DNA of 64,000 bases, from assembly GCF_036170895.1 (NCBI RefSeq), contig NZ_CP108036.1, positions 6,669,501 to 6,733,500 on the forward strand, given 5' to 3'. Below, piece after piece: positions 27,505 to 35,499 of the stretch. The notes under the pieces are model-generated. The model saw only the letters and a list, made by a program, of their open reading frames with translations, did not search any database and was not told the origin of the DNA. The translations under genes and the position numbers were made by a program. Positions within the stretch are counted from its first letter, which is position 1, and every line of letters begins with the position of its first letter. The stretch is from Streptomyces erythrochromogenes (lineage in GTDB: Bacteria > Actinomycetota > Actinomycetes > Streptomycetales > Streptomycetaceae).

Positions 27505-28287
27505 TCAGCCGGTCGCGTGCCGCATCAGGAGGTCCCGCAGTTCCCGCGCATGCCTGCGGCTCACCTGGAGTTCCGCCGAGCCGACCCGGACCGTGGTGGT
27601 GCCCGAGTCCAGCCGGAGCTCGTCGATCCGGGCCAGCGCCACCAGATGGCGGCGGTGGATCCGCACGAACCCGCGCGCCGCCCACCGCTCCTCCAGCGTG
27701 GACAGCGGGATCCGCACCAGATGGCTGCCCTCGCCGGTGTGCAGGCGGGCGTAGTCGCCCTGTGCCTCGACGTAGGCGATGTCGGCGATCGCCACGAAGC
27801 GGGTGACACCGCCCAGTTCGACCGCGATCTGCTCCGGGCCGCGGTCGGCGACGGCGGCCTCCGGGGCCGGGCGGGGCGCCGGGACCACCTCGGCCCGGCC
27901 CAGCTGCGCGCAGGCCCGCCGGACGGCCTCGGCCAGCCGCTCCGGGCGCACCGGCTTGAGTACGTAGTCCACGGCCTTCAGGTCGAAGGCCTGTACGGCG
28001 AAACCCTCGTGGGCGGTGACGAACACGATCAGCGGCGGCCGCGCGAACCCGGCCAGCAGCCGGGCGATGTCCAGCCCGGTCAGACCGGCCATGTGGATGT
28101 CGAGGAAGACCACGTCGATGCCGTCGGGCCCGTCCGGACCGGACTCCAGCGCCCGGGTGACCCGGCGCAGGGCCTCGGTGGCGTCCGAGGCGCCCTCCGC
28201 GCTGCGCACGCGGGGGTCCGAGCGCAGCAGGTAGAGGAGTTCCTCCAGGAGCGGCTTCTCGTCGTCGACAGCGAGCACACGCAGCAT
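27505..28287 (-). CDS. LytTR-family response regulator
   Basis: 260 residues. The receiver domain (1-125) has the acidic pair VDDEK, phospho-acceptor Asp63 in VVFLDIHMAG, the conserved Thr in FVTAHEGFAV and Lys in YVLKPVRPE. The C-terminal LytTR domain (about 155-258) has YVEAQGDYARLHT, STLEERWAARGFVRIHRRHLV and ELQVSRRHARELR. The LytS-type kinase at 23969 is its likely partner. It binds direct or inverted repeats in front of target promoters; the inverted repeat at 27374-27445 just downstream of its own gene is a candidate. A terminator-like hairpin lies upstream between it and the lipoprotein gene. Confidence 0.9.
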   Translation of the reverse strand: MLRVLAVDDEKPLLEELLYLLRSDPRVRSAEGASDATEALRRVTRALESGPDGPDGIDVVFLDIHMAGLTGLDIARLLAGFARPPLIVFVTAHEGFAVQAFDLKAVDYVLKPVRPERLAEAVRRACAQLGRAEVVPAPRPAPEAAVADRGPEQIAVELGGVTRFVAIADIAYVEAQGDYARLHTGEGSHLVRIPLSTLEERWAARGFVRIHRRHLVALARIDELRLDSGTTTVRVGSAELQVSRRHARELRDLLMRHATG

Positions 28288-28346
28288 GCGGCCGAGTCTA
28301 GGGGTGTCCGGGGCGTGTCCGGGGCGCTCCGGAGGGCCACATCAGG

Positions 28347-28388
28347 GCGCGGCCCCTGCCCGGGGGGAGGTGGGGCAGAGGCCGCGCG
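28347..28388 (-). terminator. Terminator-like hairpin downstream of the lipoprotein gene
   Basis: GCGCGGCC followed by CCTGCCC (28347-28361) pairs with GGGGCAG and GGCCGCGC (28371-28388), about 30 bases past the stop of the minus-strand lipoprotein gene and before the LytTR regulator. It probably ends the lipoprotein transcript. Confidence 0.55.
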
Positions 28389-28420
28389 GACCGTGGTGGG
28401 GGGTCGGGGGACCCGGCCGG

Positions 28421-29347
28421 CTACTGGACGGTGATCAGCTTGCCGTCGGGGGAGACGGCGTACCAGGTGCCGCCCACGCCCTGCCCGTTGGTGTCACCGG
28501 GCTTCTTGTCGCCCGAGAAGGTGTAGACGGGCCAGCAGTCGACGGTCTGCTGCTTCTTGCCGTCCGGACGATCCAGGACCAGGTAGTTCTTCTCCGTGAT
28601 GCCCTTGGCGTTCGCCTTGTCCACCGGGGGCACGACCGGCCACTTGGCCAGGCAGTCGCCGACGCAGTTGGAGACCATCGGCCACGCAGAGTCCTTCTTG
28701 AAGCGGTAGACGGTCATCCCCTTGCCGTCGACGATGTGGTCGCCCAGCTTCGGGTCCTTCGCCACCGACAGGCCGGGCGCCGCCTCGGCGGGAGCGGCAG
28801 GGGCGGCGGGGGCGGCCTCGGCCGGGGCCGCCTTCGCCGCCTTCTTGCCGTCCGGGCCGAACGCGAACCACACCCCGCCGACGCCCTGCCCGTTGATGTC
28901 GCCCGGCTTGGCGTCCTTGTTGAACCGGTACGCGGGCCAACCCGCCACCGTCAGCTGCTTCGTGCCGTCGCTGCGCACCACCTCGCCGAGCAGCGACGGG
29001 TCCATGCCCGACGCGGCGGTGACGTCACCGGCCGCGACCACCGGCCAGGTCTTCGCGCAGTCCCCCTCGCAGTTCGACTTCGGGGGCTTCGCGGTGTCCT
29101 TGTCGAAGCGGTAGAGGGTCAGGCCCGCGCTGTCGGTGAGGACGGAGCCGAGCTGCTCGGTGACGGATGCCGCCAGCTGGCCGCCGGGCTGGTTGCCCGG
29201 GCCGGCCGCCGCCGGGGCGGCCTCGGCTGCGGCTCCGGCGGGCTGCGTCGAGTCCGAGGCCTTGTAGTCCGAGGGGCCGCAGGCGCTGGCCGCCAGGACG
29301 ACGGCTACGGCGGCCGCGGCGAAGGTGGTTGCGCGCTTCATGCCCAT
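28421..29347 (-). CDS. Secreted lipoprotein with two Lipoprotein_15 (YxFxxD) repeats
   Basis: 308 residues from ATG 29347, chosen for GGGAGAG upstream. It starts with a lipoprotein signal peptide (KRATTFAAAAVAVVLAASACGP; lipobox Cys about residue 22). Two similar units follow: LTLYRFDKDTAKPPKSNCEG and MTVYRFKKDSAWPMVSNC, each with the YxFxxD motif and a CxxxCxxxW pair, and each ending in GQGVGG. The unit is the secreted repeat of unknown function (COG4315). The linker is Pro/Ala-rich. Related streptomycete lipoproteins have been linked to cell-envelope and redox functions, but no reaction is known. The protein is extracellular and anchored to the membrane. Upstream region carries the next operon. 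Confidence 0.85.
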   Translation of the reverse strand: MGMKRATTFAAAAVAVVLAASACGPSDYKASDSTQPAGAAAEAAPAAAGPGNQPGGQLAASVTEQLGSVLTDSAGLTLYRFDKDTAKPPKSNCEGDCAKTWPVVAAGDVTAASGMDPSLLGEVVRSDGTKQLTVAGWPAYRFNKDAKPGDINGQGVGGVWFAFGPDGKKAAKAAPAEAAPAAPAAPAEAAPGLSVAKDPKLGDHIVDGKGMTVYRFKKDSAWPMVSNCVGDCLAKWPVVPPVDKANAKGITEKNYLVLDRPDGKKQQTVDCWPVYTFSGDKKPGDTNGQGVGGTWYAVSPDGKLITVQ

Positions 29348-29464
29348 GTTGATCTCTCCCACGTCGTGTCTGTCTGTGCCGTCGCCCCCAGCGGCGGCAA
29401 CTGTGCACAGGACACGCCCTGGTGGGCGGGATCTGTTCACCGGGTGCGGTGTGGGCTGTTTCAC

Positions 29465-30592
29465 TCACCCCGTGCCGAACCCGGTGCGCCGCAGGGCCGT
29501 GGCCACAGCGAGGCCGAGCACCTGGTGTCCGGAGTCGTTGGGGTGCAGACCGTCCGCGAGGTGCTCGGGTCCGAGCAGGTCACGGCCCGGGAGGACGGCG
29601 AGCCGGTCGTCCCCGGCGGCGATCCGGTCCCGGGCGGCGCGCTCCATCGCGTCGCGCAGTGCGCCCAGGGTGGCGCCGAGTTTGTTCGGGGTGCGTTCGG
29701 CGTCGGGCCGCAGCACGGGGGAGACCAGCAGCAGGGGGGTTCGCGGGTGCCCCTGGCGGACCAGTTCGAGGAAGGCGCGCGTGGTCTCGTACAGCAGCGG
29801 CGCCGAAAAGGGCACCCGGGACCAGCAGTTGGTGCCGAAGGCGAGGGTCAGGACGTCCGCCGGCAGGCCCGCGAGCTGTTCGGCGGTGGCCAGTTCGCCG
29901 CGCGCGGCGCCCGCGTAGCCGAGGTTGACGGTGTCCCAGCCGAGGGCCCGGCCCGCGACGGCGGGCCAGCCGTGGGCGGGACGGGTGGACCACCAGCCCT
30001 CGGTGATGGAGTCGCCGTGCACCACCCAGCGCGGCGCAGGCGGTGCGGGGGTGAGGGCGCCGCCGATCCCGCGCAGGCCGAGGACGAGGGGCGACTGGTT
30101 CTCGGGCGGGTGGATGGTGAAGGGGCCGCGGAAGGGGCCGCCGCCGTCGCCGGCCCCGAGTCCGATGCGTACGACGGCCTCCGCGGCCGGTTCGGTGAAC
30201 ACCTCGGTGACCACCCCGTGGCGGTCCCACAGGGCGAAGCCGTGCGCGAGGTCGCGCAGGGCGTCCGTGGGGCCGGGCACGGTGGCCCGGTAGCGGATCT
30301 CGACGGCCGTCGCGGTCTCGGTGGTGAACTCCAGCCGGACCCCGATGGGCAGGGTGGCCCGCTCGCCGGTGTCCCAGGGCAGCCGCATCGTGTCGGCGGG
30401 GTCGGCGCGCACGGGGCGGCCCTTGTCCAGCCAGGCGACCCCGCGCAGGAAGGGCTGCGGATCCTGCCAGCCGCCGGGAACCTCGATCCACCCCTCGCCC
30501 CGTCGCTGCTGCGGCCACGGCGCGTGTCCCCGCCGCCCGGCCCGCTCCTGCCGCGGCCCGGGCCGGCCCTCGTCGTGCACCGGTGCGCTCAT
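29465..30592 (-). CDS. SGNH/GDSL-type hydrolase
   Basis: 375 residues. The catalytic Ser block is VVHGDSITEGWW (G-D-S-I near residue 190), with an oxyanion Asn in FGTNCW and the Asp-His pair in DGLHPNDSGH near residue 350. N-terminal about 180 residues form a beta-rich domain (LEFTTETATAVEIRYRATVP) as in two-domain acetyl-xylan esterase-like SGNH proteins. No signal peptide is seen, so it is likely cytoplasmic. It is translationally coupled to the upstream truncated SDR gene (ATGA overlap). Activity on an acetylated sugar or a lysophospholipid-like ester is possible; the sequence does not decide. Confidence 0.82.
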   Translation of the reverse strand: MSAPVHDEGRPGPRQERAGRRGHAPWPQQRRGEGWIEVPGGWQDPQPFLRGVAWLDKGRPVRADPADTMRLPWDTGERATLPIGVRLEFTTETATAVEIRYRATVPGPTDALRDLAHGFALWDRHGVVTEVFTEPAAEAVVRIGLGAGDGGGPFRGPFTIHPPENQSPLVLGLRGIGGALTPAPPAPRWVVHGDSITEGWWSTRPAHGWPAVAGRALGWDTVNLGYAGAARGELATAEQLAGLPADVLTLAFGTNCWSRVPFSAPLLYETTRAFLELVRQGHPRTPLLLVSPVLRPDAERTPNKLGATLGALRDAMERAARDRIAAGDDRLAVLPGRDLLGPEHLADGLHPNDSGHQVLGLAVATALRRTGFGTG

Positions 30593-31044
30593 CCTTCGCC
30601 TCCGCTCGTCGGATACGGGAACTTCACGCCGACCCCGCCGTCCACCACGAGCGTCTTCCCCGTCACGTACGAGGACAGCGGCGAGGCCAGGAAGTACAGG
30701 GCGGCCGCGATGTCCGCGGTCTCGGCCACCCGGACCAGCGGTGCGGTCTCCGCGTTGCGCCGCCGCCCCCCGGCACCCGGCAGGGCGGCGGCCCGGGGGG
30801 TCCTCACGACCCCCGGTGCCACCGCGTTCACCCGTACCCCGCGCGGGCCCGGTTCCACCGCCGCCGAGCGCACCAATGCCGTCGGGGCGGCCTTGGCGGC
30901 CCCGTACGGGGCGTGCGGCGGGGCCGCCGCGAGCCCGGATGCGCAGGCCGCGAAGACGAGCTGCTCGACGGTCCGCCGGCCGTGCGGATGGGCTCCGGGC
31001 CCCGGCCCCGGCACGTCGATCTCGTAGAGCACGTCCAGGTCCAT
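30589..31044 (-). pseudogene. N-terminally truncated short-chain dehydrogenase/reductase
   Basis: 151 residues from the ATG at 31044. The SDR C-terminal half is clear: YGAAKAAPTALVRSAAVEPG (active-site Tyr-x-x-x-Lys), RGVRVNAVAPGVVRTPR and DIAAALYFLASPLSSYVTGK with VVDGG. The N-terminal half with the TGxxxGIG cofactor site and the catalytic Ser is missing: the start MDLDVLYEIDVPGPGPG is unlike any SDR. So it is either a remnant or a cofactor-free relative. It still overlaps the SGNH gene by four bases and may be translated. A scan of the 330 bases upstream shows no frame that would supply the missing part. Confidence 0.6.
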
Positions 31045-31100
31045 GGCGGCACGCTGCGGCAGATCTGACGAAGTGTCAAGAAACGGGGTCTCCGGCGGGC

Positions 31101-31177
31101 TGCGCAGCGATCGATCATCCATACGCAACAAACGACTGTCAGTGACCGATCCGCGCAATGATCGTGCGCCAATGTGC
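31101..31177. promoter_or_regulatory. Cluster of CGCAAY-type motifs upstream of the permease
   Basis: This part of the 326-base gap between the truncated SDR and the permease holds four similar 12-13-mers: TGCGCAGCGATCG (31101-31113), ACGCAACAAACGA (31123-31135), GCGCAATGATCG (31153-31164) and TGCGCCAATGTGC (31165-31177). The same kind of motif recurs at 34481-34558 before the DavA-like gene. The Lrp/AsnC gene next to the permease is a candidate binder. The rest of the gap holds no gene. Confidence 0.45.
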
Positions 31178-31370
31178 AAGGATGGTCCATTACGGGCGGT
31201 ATCACTCAGCTCGTAGGCTCACTCGCTGTACGTGGAGTGGCGCGGATCGCCTGCTCGGCGGTCCCCCATGCCAGGCCCTTCCCCCGTCGGGCCCTGTCCT
31301 GCTCCGGACCGTCGCGGTCGACGCCTCATCCCCGACCTCTGTCGATCCGCAGTGACAAGGAGTCCCCCTC

Positions 31371-32855
31371 GTGCTCGACCACGGCCAGGCGCCACCGCTC
31401 GCTTCCGAGCCCCGTAGGCCCGCCAACCCGCTGCTCCGCCGCAAGCCGGTCGAGCAGTTGGTCGCCGAAGGCGGCCAGGGTGAGGGCGGCGCGCTCAAGC
31501 GTTCGCTCACCATGTGGCAGCTGACCATGATCAGCATCGGCGCGACCCTGGGCACCGGCATCTTCGTCGTCCTCGGCGAGGCCACCCCGATCGCCGGTCC
31601 GGCCGTCTTCATCGCCTTCATCGTCGCGGGCCTGACCGCGCTGTTCTCGGCGCTCTCCTACGCCGAGCTCGCGGGCTCCATCCCCGTCTCGGGCTCCTCG
31701 TACTCCTACGCCTACGCCACCATGGGCGAGCTCATAGCCTGGGTCTGCGGCTGGTGCCTGGTCCTGGAGTACGGCGTCTCCGTCGCGGCCGTCGCCGTCG
31801 GCTGGGGCCAGTACCTCAACGAGCTGCTCGACGGCACGCTCGGCCTCACGATCCCCGAGGGCTTCTCCGCCCCGCTCGGCGAGGGCGGCTACATCAACCT
31901 CCCCGCCCTCGTCGTGGTGCTCCTGTGCATGGTCTTCCTGCTCCGCGGAGCCAAGGAGAGCGCCCGGATCAACACGATCATGGTCGCCGTCAAGATCGTG
32001 ACGCTGGCCCTCTTCATCGTCATCGGCTTCATGGGCATCAAGGCCGGCAACTACACCCCGCTGGCCCCCCTCGGCGTCACCGCCATCGGCACCGCCGCCT
32101 CCATGCTCTTCTTCTCGTACATCGGCTTCGACGCGGCCTCCACCGCCGGTGAGGAAGCCAAGAACCCGAAGAAGGACCTGCCGCGCGCGATCATGCTCTC
32201 GCTGCTGATCGTCACCGCGATCTACTGCCTCGTCGCCCTGGTCGCCGTCGGCGCCATGCCGTGGCAGGAGTTCGAGGGCAGCGAGGCCGCCCTGGCCCAG
32301 ATCATGGAGAACGTCACCGGCCACTCCTTCTGGAGCGTCATCCTGGCCGCCGGCGCGGTCGTCGCCATCGCCAGCGTCGTGTTCGCCGTGCTCTACGGCC
32401 AGACCCGCATCCTGTTCGCCATGTCCCGCGACGGCCTGATGCCCAAGGCCTTCGCCAAGGTCGACGAGAAGACCGGCACCCCGAAGGTCAACACGATCAT
32501 CGTCTGCCTCTTCTGCGGCCTGCTCGCCGCGTTCATCCCCCTGGGTGAACTGGCCAACGCCACCAGCATCGGCACGCTCTTCGCCTTCGGCCTGGTCAAC
32601 GTGGCCGTCGTCATCCTGCGCTACACCCGCCCCGACATGAACCGCACGTTCAAGGTCGCCCTCTTCCCGGTCACCCCCATCCTGGGCTTCATCCTCTGCG
32701 GGGTCCTCATGACCGAGCTTCCGATGGCCACCTGGATGGTCTTCGGTGGCTGGATGGCGCTCGGGCTCGTGATCTACTTCTTCTACGGCATGCGCCGCTC
32801 CAGCCTGGCCACTGTGGCCGCCGTGGCCGCCTCGGCCGCGGAGGTCGCTGAATAG
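31371..32855 (+). CDS. APC-family amino acid permease
   Basis: 494 residues from GTG with AAGGAG about ten bases upstream. Twelve or more hydrophobic segments, with the APC motifs SIGATLGTGIFVVLGEATP, GFDAASTAGEEAKNPKKDLP and ILFAMSRDGLMPKAFAKV. These are typical of cationic-amino-acid-type permeases of the APC superfamily. The Lrp/AsnC regulator starts 16 bases after its stop. Position next to the regulator and in front of DavA/DavB-like enzymes suggests that it takes up lysine or a related cationic amino acid, but the substrate is inferred from context. Confidence 0.88.
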   Translation: MLDHGQAPPLASEPRRPANPLLRRKPVEQLVAEGGQGEGGALKRSLTMWQLTMISIGATLGTGIFVVLGEATPIAGPAVFIAFIVAGLTALFSALSYAELAGSIPVSGSSYSYAYATMGELIAWVCGWCLVLEYGVSVAAVAVGWGQYLNELLDGTLGLTIPEGFSAPLGEGGYINLPALVVVLLCMVFLLRGAKESARINTIMVAVKIVTLALFIVIGFMGIKAGNYTPLAPLGVTAIGTAASMLFFSYIGFDAASTAGEEAKNPKKDLPRAIMLSLLIVTAIYCLVALVAVGAMPWQEFEGSEAALAQIMENVTGHSFWSVILAAGAVVAIASVVFAVLYGQTRILFAMSRDGLMPKAFAKVDEKTGTPKVNTIIVCLFCGLLAAFIPLGELANATSIGTLFAFGLVNVAVVILRYTRPDMNRTFKVALFPVTPILGFILCGVLMTELPMATWMVFGGWMALGLVIYFFYGMRRSSLATVAAVAASAAEVAE

Positions 32856-32871
32856 AAGTGATTCACCCCCC

Positions 32872-33327
32872 GTGCGACTGAACGATCTCGACGAACGCAT
32901 CGTGCACGCCCTCGCCGAAGACGCCCGCCGCTCCTACGCGGACATCGGCTCCGAGGTCGGGCTCTCCGCCCCCGCCGTGAAGCGGCGCGTGGACCGGCTG
33001 CGCGCCGAAGGCGCCATCACCGGATTCACCGTCCGCGTCGACCCGGCCGCCATGGGCTGGGAGACCGAGGGCTTCATCGAGATCTACTGTCGCCACAACA
33101 CCTCGCCGGACGACATCCGGCGAGGACTGGAGCGATACCCCGAGGTGGTGTCCGCGTCGACCGTCACCGGCGACGCGGACGCCCTCGTCCAGATCTTCGC
33201 CTCCGACATGCGCCACTTCGAGCGGGTCCTGGAACGGATCGCGGGCGAGCCCTTCGTCGAACGCACCAAATCCGTCCTCGTCCTCTCCCCGCTCCTGCGC
33301 CGCTTCACCTCGGGCGCCCCGGCCTAG
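32872..33327 (+). CDS. Lrp/AsnC-family transcriptional regulator
   Basis: 151 residues, GTG start. The N-terminal winged HTH is LNDLDERIVHALAEDARRSY followed by ADIGSEVGLSAPAVKRRVDR, and the C-terminal half is the RAM-type ligand domain with FIEIYCRHNTSP and EVVSASTVTGDADALVQIF. Lrp/AsnC proteins form octamers or hexadecamers and bind spaced repeats, with an amino acid as effector. It probably controls the permease before it and the DavA/DavB-like operon downstream, which both carry CGCAAC-like boxes. Confidence 0.9.
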   Translation: MRLNDLDERIVHALAEDARRSYADIGSEVGLSAPAVKRRVDRLRAEGAITGFTVRVDPAAMGWETEGFIEIYCRHNTSPDDIRRGLERYPEVVSASTVTGDADALVQIFASDMRHFERVLERIAGEPFVERTKSVLVLSPLLRRFTSGAPA

Positions 33328-33362
33328 GCCGCACGGCTCTCGCGCGACGGGGCCCGCGCGCC

Positions 33363-33554
33363 TCAGGCGTGCTGCGGCGCCTCGTCCTTCAGCAGGCCGC
33401 GCAGGGACGCCCGGAACTCCGGACCGTCCTCGTGGCCGTGCACGGCCACGGCGTGCTGGGCGGCCGCCGCGATGACCTCTTCCTCCTCGCCCGAGATCGC
33501 GAGCGTGCAGTTCATCTCGCTCGGGTAGTCCCTGCAGTCCATGACCTTGCGCAT
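33363..33554 (-). CDS. DUF1059-family small protein
   Basis: 63 residues, ATG 33554 with GGGAGG upstream. The order VMDCRDYPSEMNCTLAISG then a helical half (EEEEVIAAAAQHAVAVHG) with two conserved Cys and a His is the DUF1059 pattern (small predicted soluble proteins). A beta-hairpin-like start and an alpha-helical second half. The role of DUF1059 is unknown to me. It lies opposite in strand to the Lrp and methyltransferase genes, in a 400-base gap. Confidence 0.7.
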   Translation of the reverse strand: MRKVMDCRDYPSEMNCTLAISGEEEEVIAAAAQHAVAVHGHEDGPEFRASLRGLLKDEAPQHA

Positions 33555-33723
33555 GACGAGCCTCCCGGGACGGGTGTCCGCCGGCGCCGACGCCGGACGG
33601 AGCACCTCCCACGATCCTCTTCGCGGGGGCGCGGCGAAACCCGGGCGGGGCGCCCCCGCTGCTCTCCGGTGCGCGGCCGGAAAACCGGATGACCGGAGCG
33701 ACCCCGACCGGGACAGTGTCCGG

Positions 33724-34461
33724 GTGAACCGAGAAGCGATCTCCCACCTGGCCCACACCCACCACCCCGTCGCGGCCCCGCTGAGCGACACCGCCGTGGC
33801 CCGGCTCCTGGACCGCGCACTGCCCCGCGGCACCGAACGCGTCCTCGACCTCGGCTGCGGCCCCGGCGAATGGCTGCTGCGGGCCCTGCACGACCGCCCC
33901 GGAGTGCACGCCGTCGGCGTCGACACCTCCCGCACCGCCCTCGACCGGGCCGCGGACGCCGCGCAGGCACTCGGCGTCGCCGACCGGCTGTCCCTGCACC
34001 AGCGGCCCGCCGCGGACCACACCGACCCGCACCCCTACGACCTCGTCCTCAGCGTCGGCGCCAGCCACGCCTTCGGCGGGCTCCTGCCCACCCTCGACGC
34101 GGCCCGAGCCCACCTCGCCCCCGGCGGCCACGTCCTCGTGGGAGACGGCTACTGGGAGCACCCGCCCACCCCCGGCGACGTCGAGGACTTCGGCCCCCTC
34201 GCCGACCTGCCCACCACCGTCGACCAGGTCACAGCGGCCGGCTGGACCCCGGTGTACGGTCACCTCAGCACCCGCGAGGAACGAGACGACTACGAGTGGT
34301 CCTGGACCGGCTCGCTGGCCGCCTGGGCCCTCGACCACCCCGACCACCCGGACAGCGCCGAAGCCCTCGACGCAGCGAACAACCACCGCACCGAATGGCT
34401 CCGCGGATACCGTGCCACCTGGGGTTTCGCCACCTTCCTGCTGCGCCGGACCGCCGACTGA
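33724..34461 (+). CDS. SAM-dependent class I methyltransferase
   Basis: 245 residues from GTG 33724. Motif I is VLDLGCGPGEWLLRAL (about 45-60), motif II-like acidic residue in VGVDTSRTALD and motif post-I YDLVLSVGASHAFGG. The family is class I methyltransferase, ubiE/COQ5-like in size. The C-terminal part LSTREERDDYEWSWTGSLAAW is typical of the subgroup found near acyl carriers and natural product enzymes, but no substrate can be named. It lies 160 bases before the DavA-like gene, separated by the CGCAAC repeats, so it probably belongs to a different unit. Confidence 0.8.
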   Translation: MNREAISHLAHTHHPVAAPLSDTAVARLLDRALPRGTERVLDLGCGPGEWLLRALHDRPGVHAVGVDTSRTALDRAADAAQALGVADRLSLHQRPAADHTDPHPYDLVLSVGASHAFGGLLPTLDAARAHLAPGGHVLVGDGYWEHPPTPGDVEDFGPLADLPTTVDQVTAAGWTPVYGHLSTREERDDYEWSWTGSLAAWALDHPDHPDSAEALDAANNHRTEWLRGYRATWGFATFLLRRTAD

Positions 34462-34480
34462 GCGACTCCCGGGCGTGGGC

Positions 34481-34558
34481 ACGCAACGAATCGCCGCCAG
34501 GGCCCCGTAACGCGCAACGAATCGCACACCAGCGCGCAACATCGGCGCCTTGTTGCGC
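34481..34558. promoter_or_regulatory. CGCAAC repeats upstream of the DavA-like gene
   Basis: CGCAACGAATCG occurs twice (34482-34493, 34513-34524), 31 bases apart, about three helical turns. CGCAAC recurs at 34535-34540 and its inverse GTTGCG at 34552-34557. The block lies 64 bases before the DavA-like start. A TATAGG at 34581-34586 may be a -10 box, with no good -35, as for activator-dependent promoters. Matches the boxes at 31101-31177, so one regulator, probably the Lrp/AsnC protein, may act on both. Confidence 0.5.
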
Positions 34559-34621
34559 CGGGAGGGCGAAACGTACCGTCTATAGGACCGCACACACCCC
34601 TCCTGCCACAGAGGTACGCCC

Positions 34622-35422
34622 ATGCCCCCGCTGCGCACCGCCCTCCTTCAGAGCTCCGGAGTCCTCGGCGACGTCGCCGAGAACCTCAAGGCGCTCGACG
34701 AGGCCGCCGAGCGCGCCGCACAGGCGGGGGCCGGGCTGCTGGTCACCTCCGAGATGTTCCTGACCGGCTACGCGCTCGACCTCGAGGATGTCCCGGGCCT
34801 CGCCGAGGCGAGCGACGGCGACTCCGCCCGGGCCATCGGCGAGATCGCCCGCCGCCACGGACTCGCGGTCCTCTACGGCTACCCCGAGCGCGACGGCGAC
34901 ACGGTCTACAACTCCGCCCAGCTCATCGGCCCCGACGGCGCCTCCCTCGCGAACTACCGCAAGACCCACCTCTTCGGCTGCTTCGAGCAGGACGCCTTCA
35001 CCCCCGGCGACACCCCCGTCGTCCAGGCCGACCTCGGCGGCATCCGCATCGGCATCATGATCTGCTACGACGTGGAGTTCCCCGAGAACGTCCGCGCCCA
35101 CGCGCTCGCCGGCACCGACCTCCTGCTCGTGCCGACCGCCCAGATGCACCCCTTCCAGTTCGTCGCGGAGCACCTCGTCCCCGTCCGGGCCTTCGAGAAC
35201 CAGATGTACGTCGCGTACGTCAACCGCACCGGCCCCGAGGGCGAGTTCGAGTTCGTCGGCCTCAGCTGCCTGGCGAGCCCCGACGGCACCACCCGCACCC
35301 GCGCCGGCCGCGGCGAGGAAATGGTGTTCGGCGAGGTCGACCCCGAGCTGCTCAGCGTCTCGCGCGAGAACAACCCGTACCTGCGCGACCGCCGGCCCGG
35401 GCTCTACGCCTCGCTCGTCTGA
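34622..35422 (+). CDS. davA: DavA-like carbon-nitrogen hydrolase (5-aminovaleramidase type)
   Basis: 266 residues, nitrilase superfamily. The catalytic triad is visible: Glu44 in VTSEMFLTGY, Lys114 in YRKTHLFG and Cys148 in MICYDVEFPE. GYPERDGDTVYNSAQLIG and LLVPTAQMHP match, to my recollection, the DavA group that hydrolyses 5-aminovaleramide to 5-aminovalerate. The flavin monooxygenase gene follows after 78 bases. In Pseudomonas, DavB turns lysine to 5-aminovaleramide and DavA removes the amide. An arylalkyl or other amide as substrate is possible, but the pairing supports the lysine route. The start has GAGG nine bases upstream. Confidence 0.82.
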   Translation: MPPLRTALLQSSGVLGDVAENLKALDEAAERAAQAGAGLLVTSEMFLTGYALDLEDVPGLAEASDGDSARAIGEIARRHGLAVLYGYPERDGDTVYNSAQLIGPDGASLANYRKTHLFGCFEQDAFTPGDTPVVQADLGGIRIGIMICYDVEFPENVRAHALAGTDLLLVPTAQMHPFQFVAEHLVPVRAFENQMYVAYVNRTGPEGEFEFVGLSCLASPDGTTRTRAGRGEEMVFGEVDPELLSVSRENNPYLRDRRPGLYASLV

Positions 35423-35499
35423 CCCGCACCAGCCCCCCGCCCCACCCCGCCCCCACCGCTCCACCCCCCCCGAGCCCTGCCCGCAAGGAGTCGTACCCC

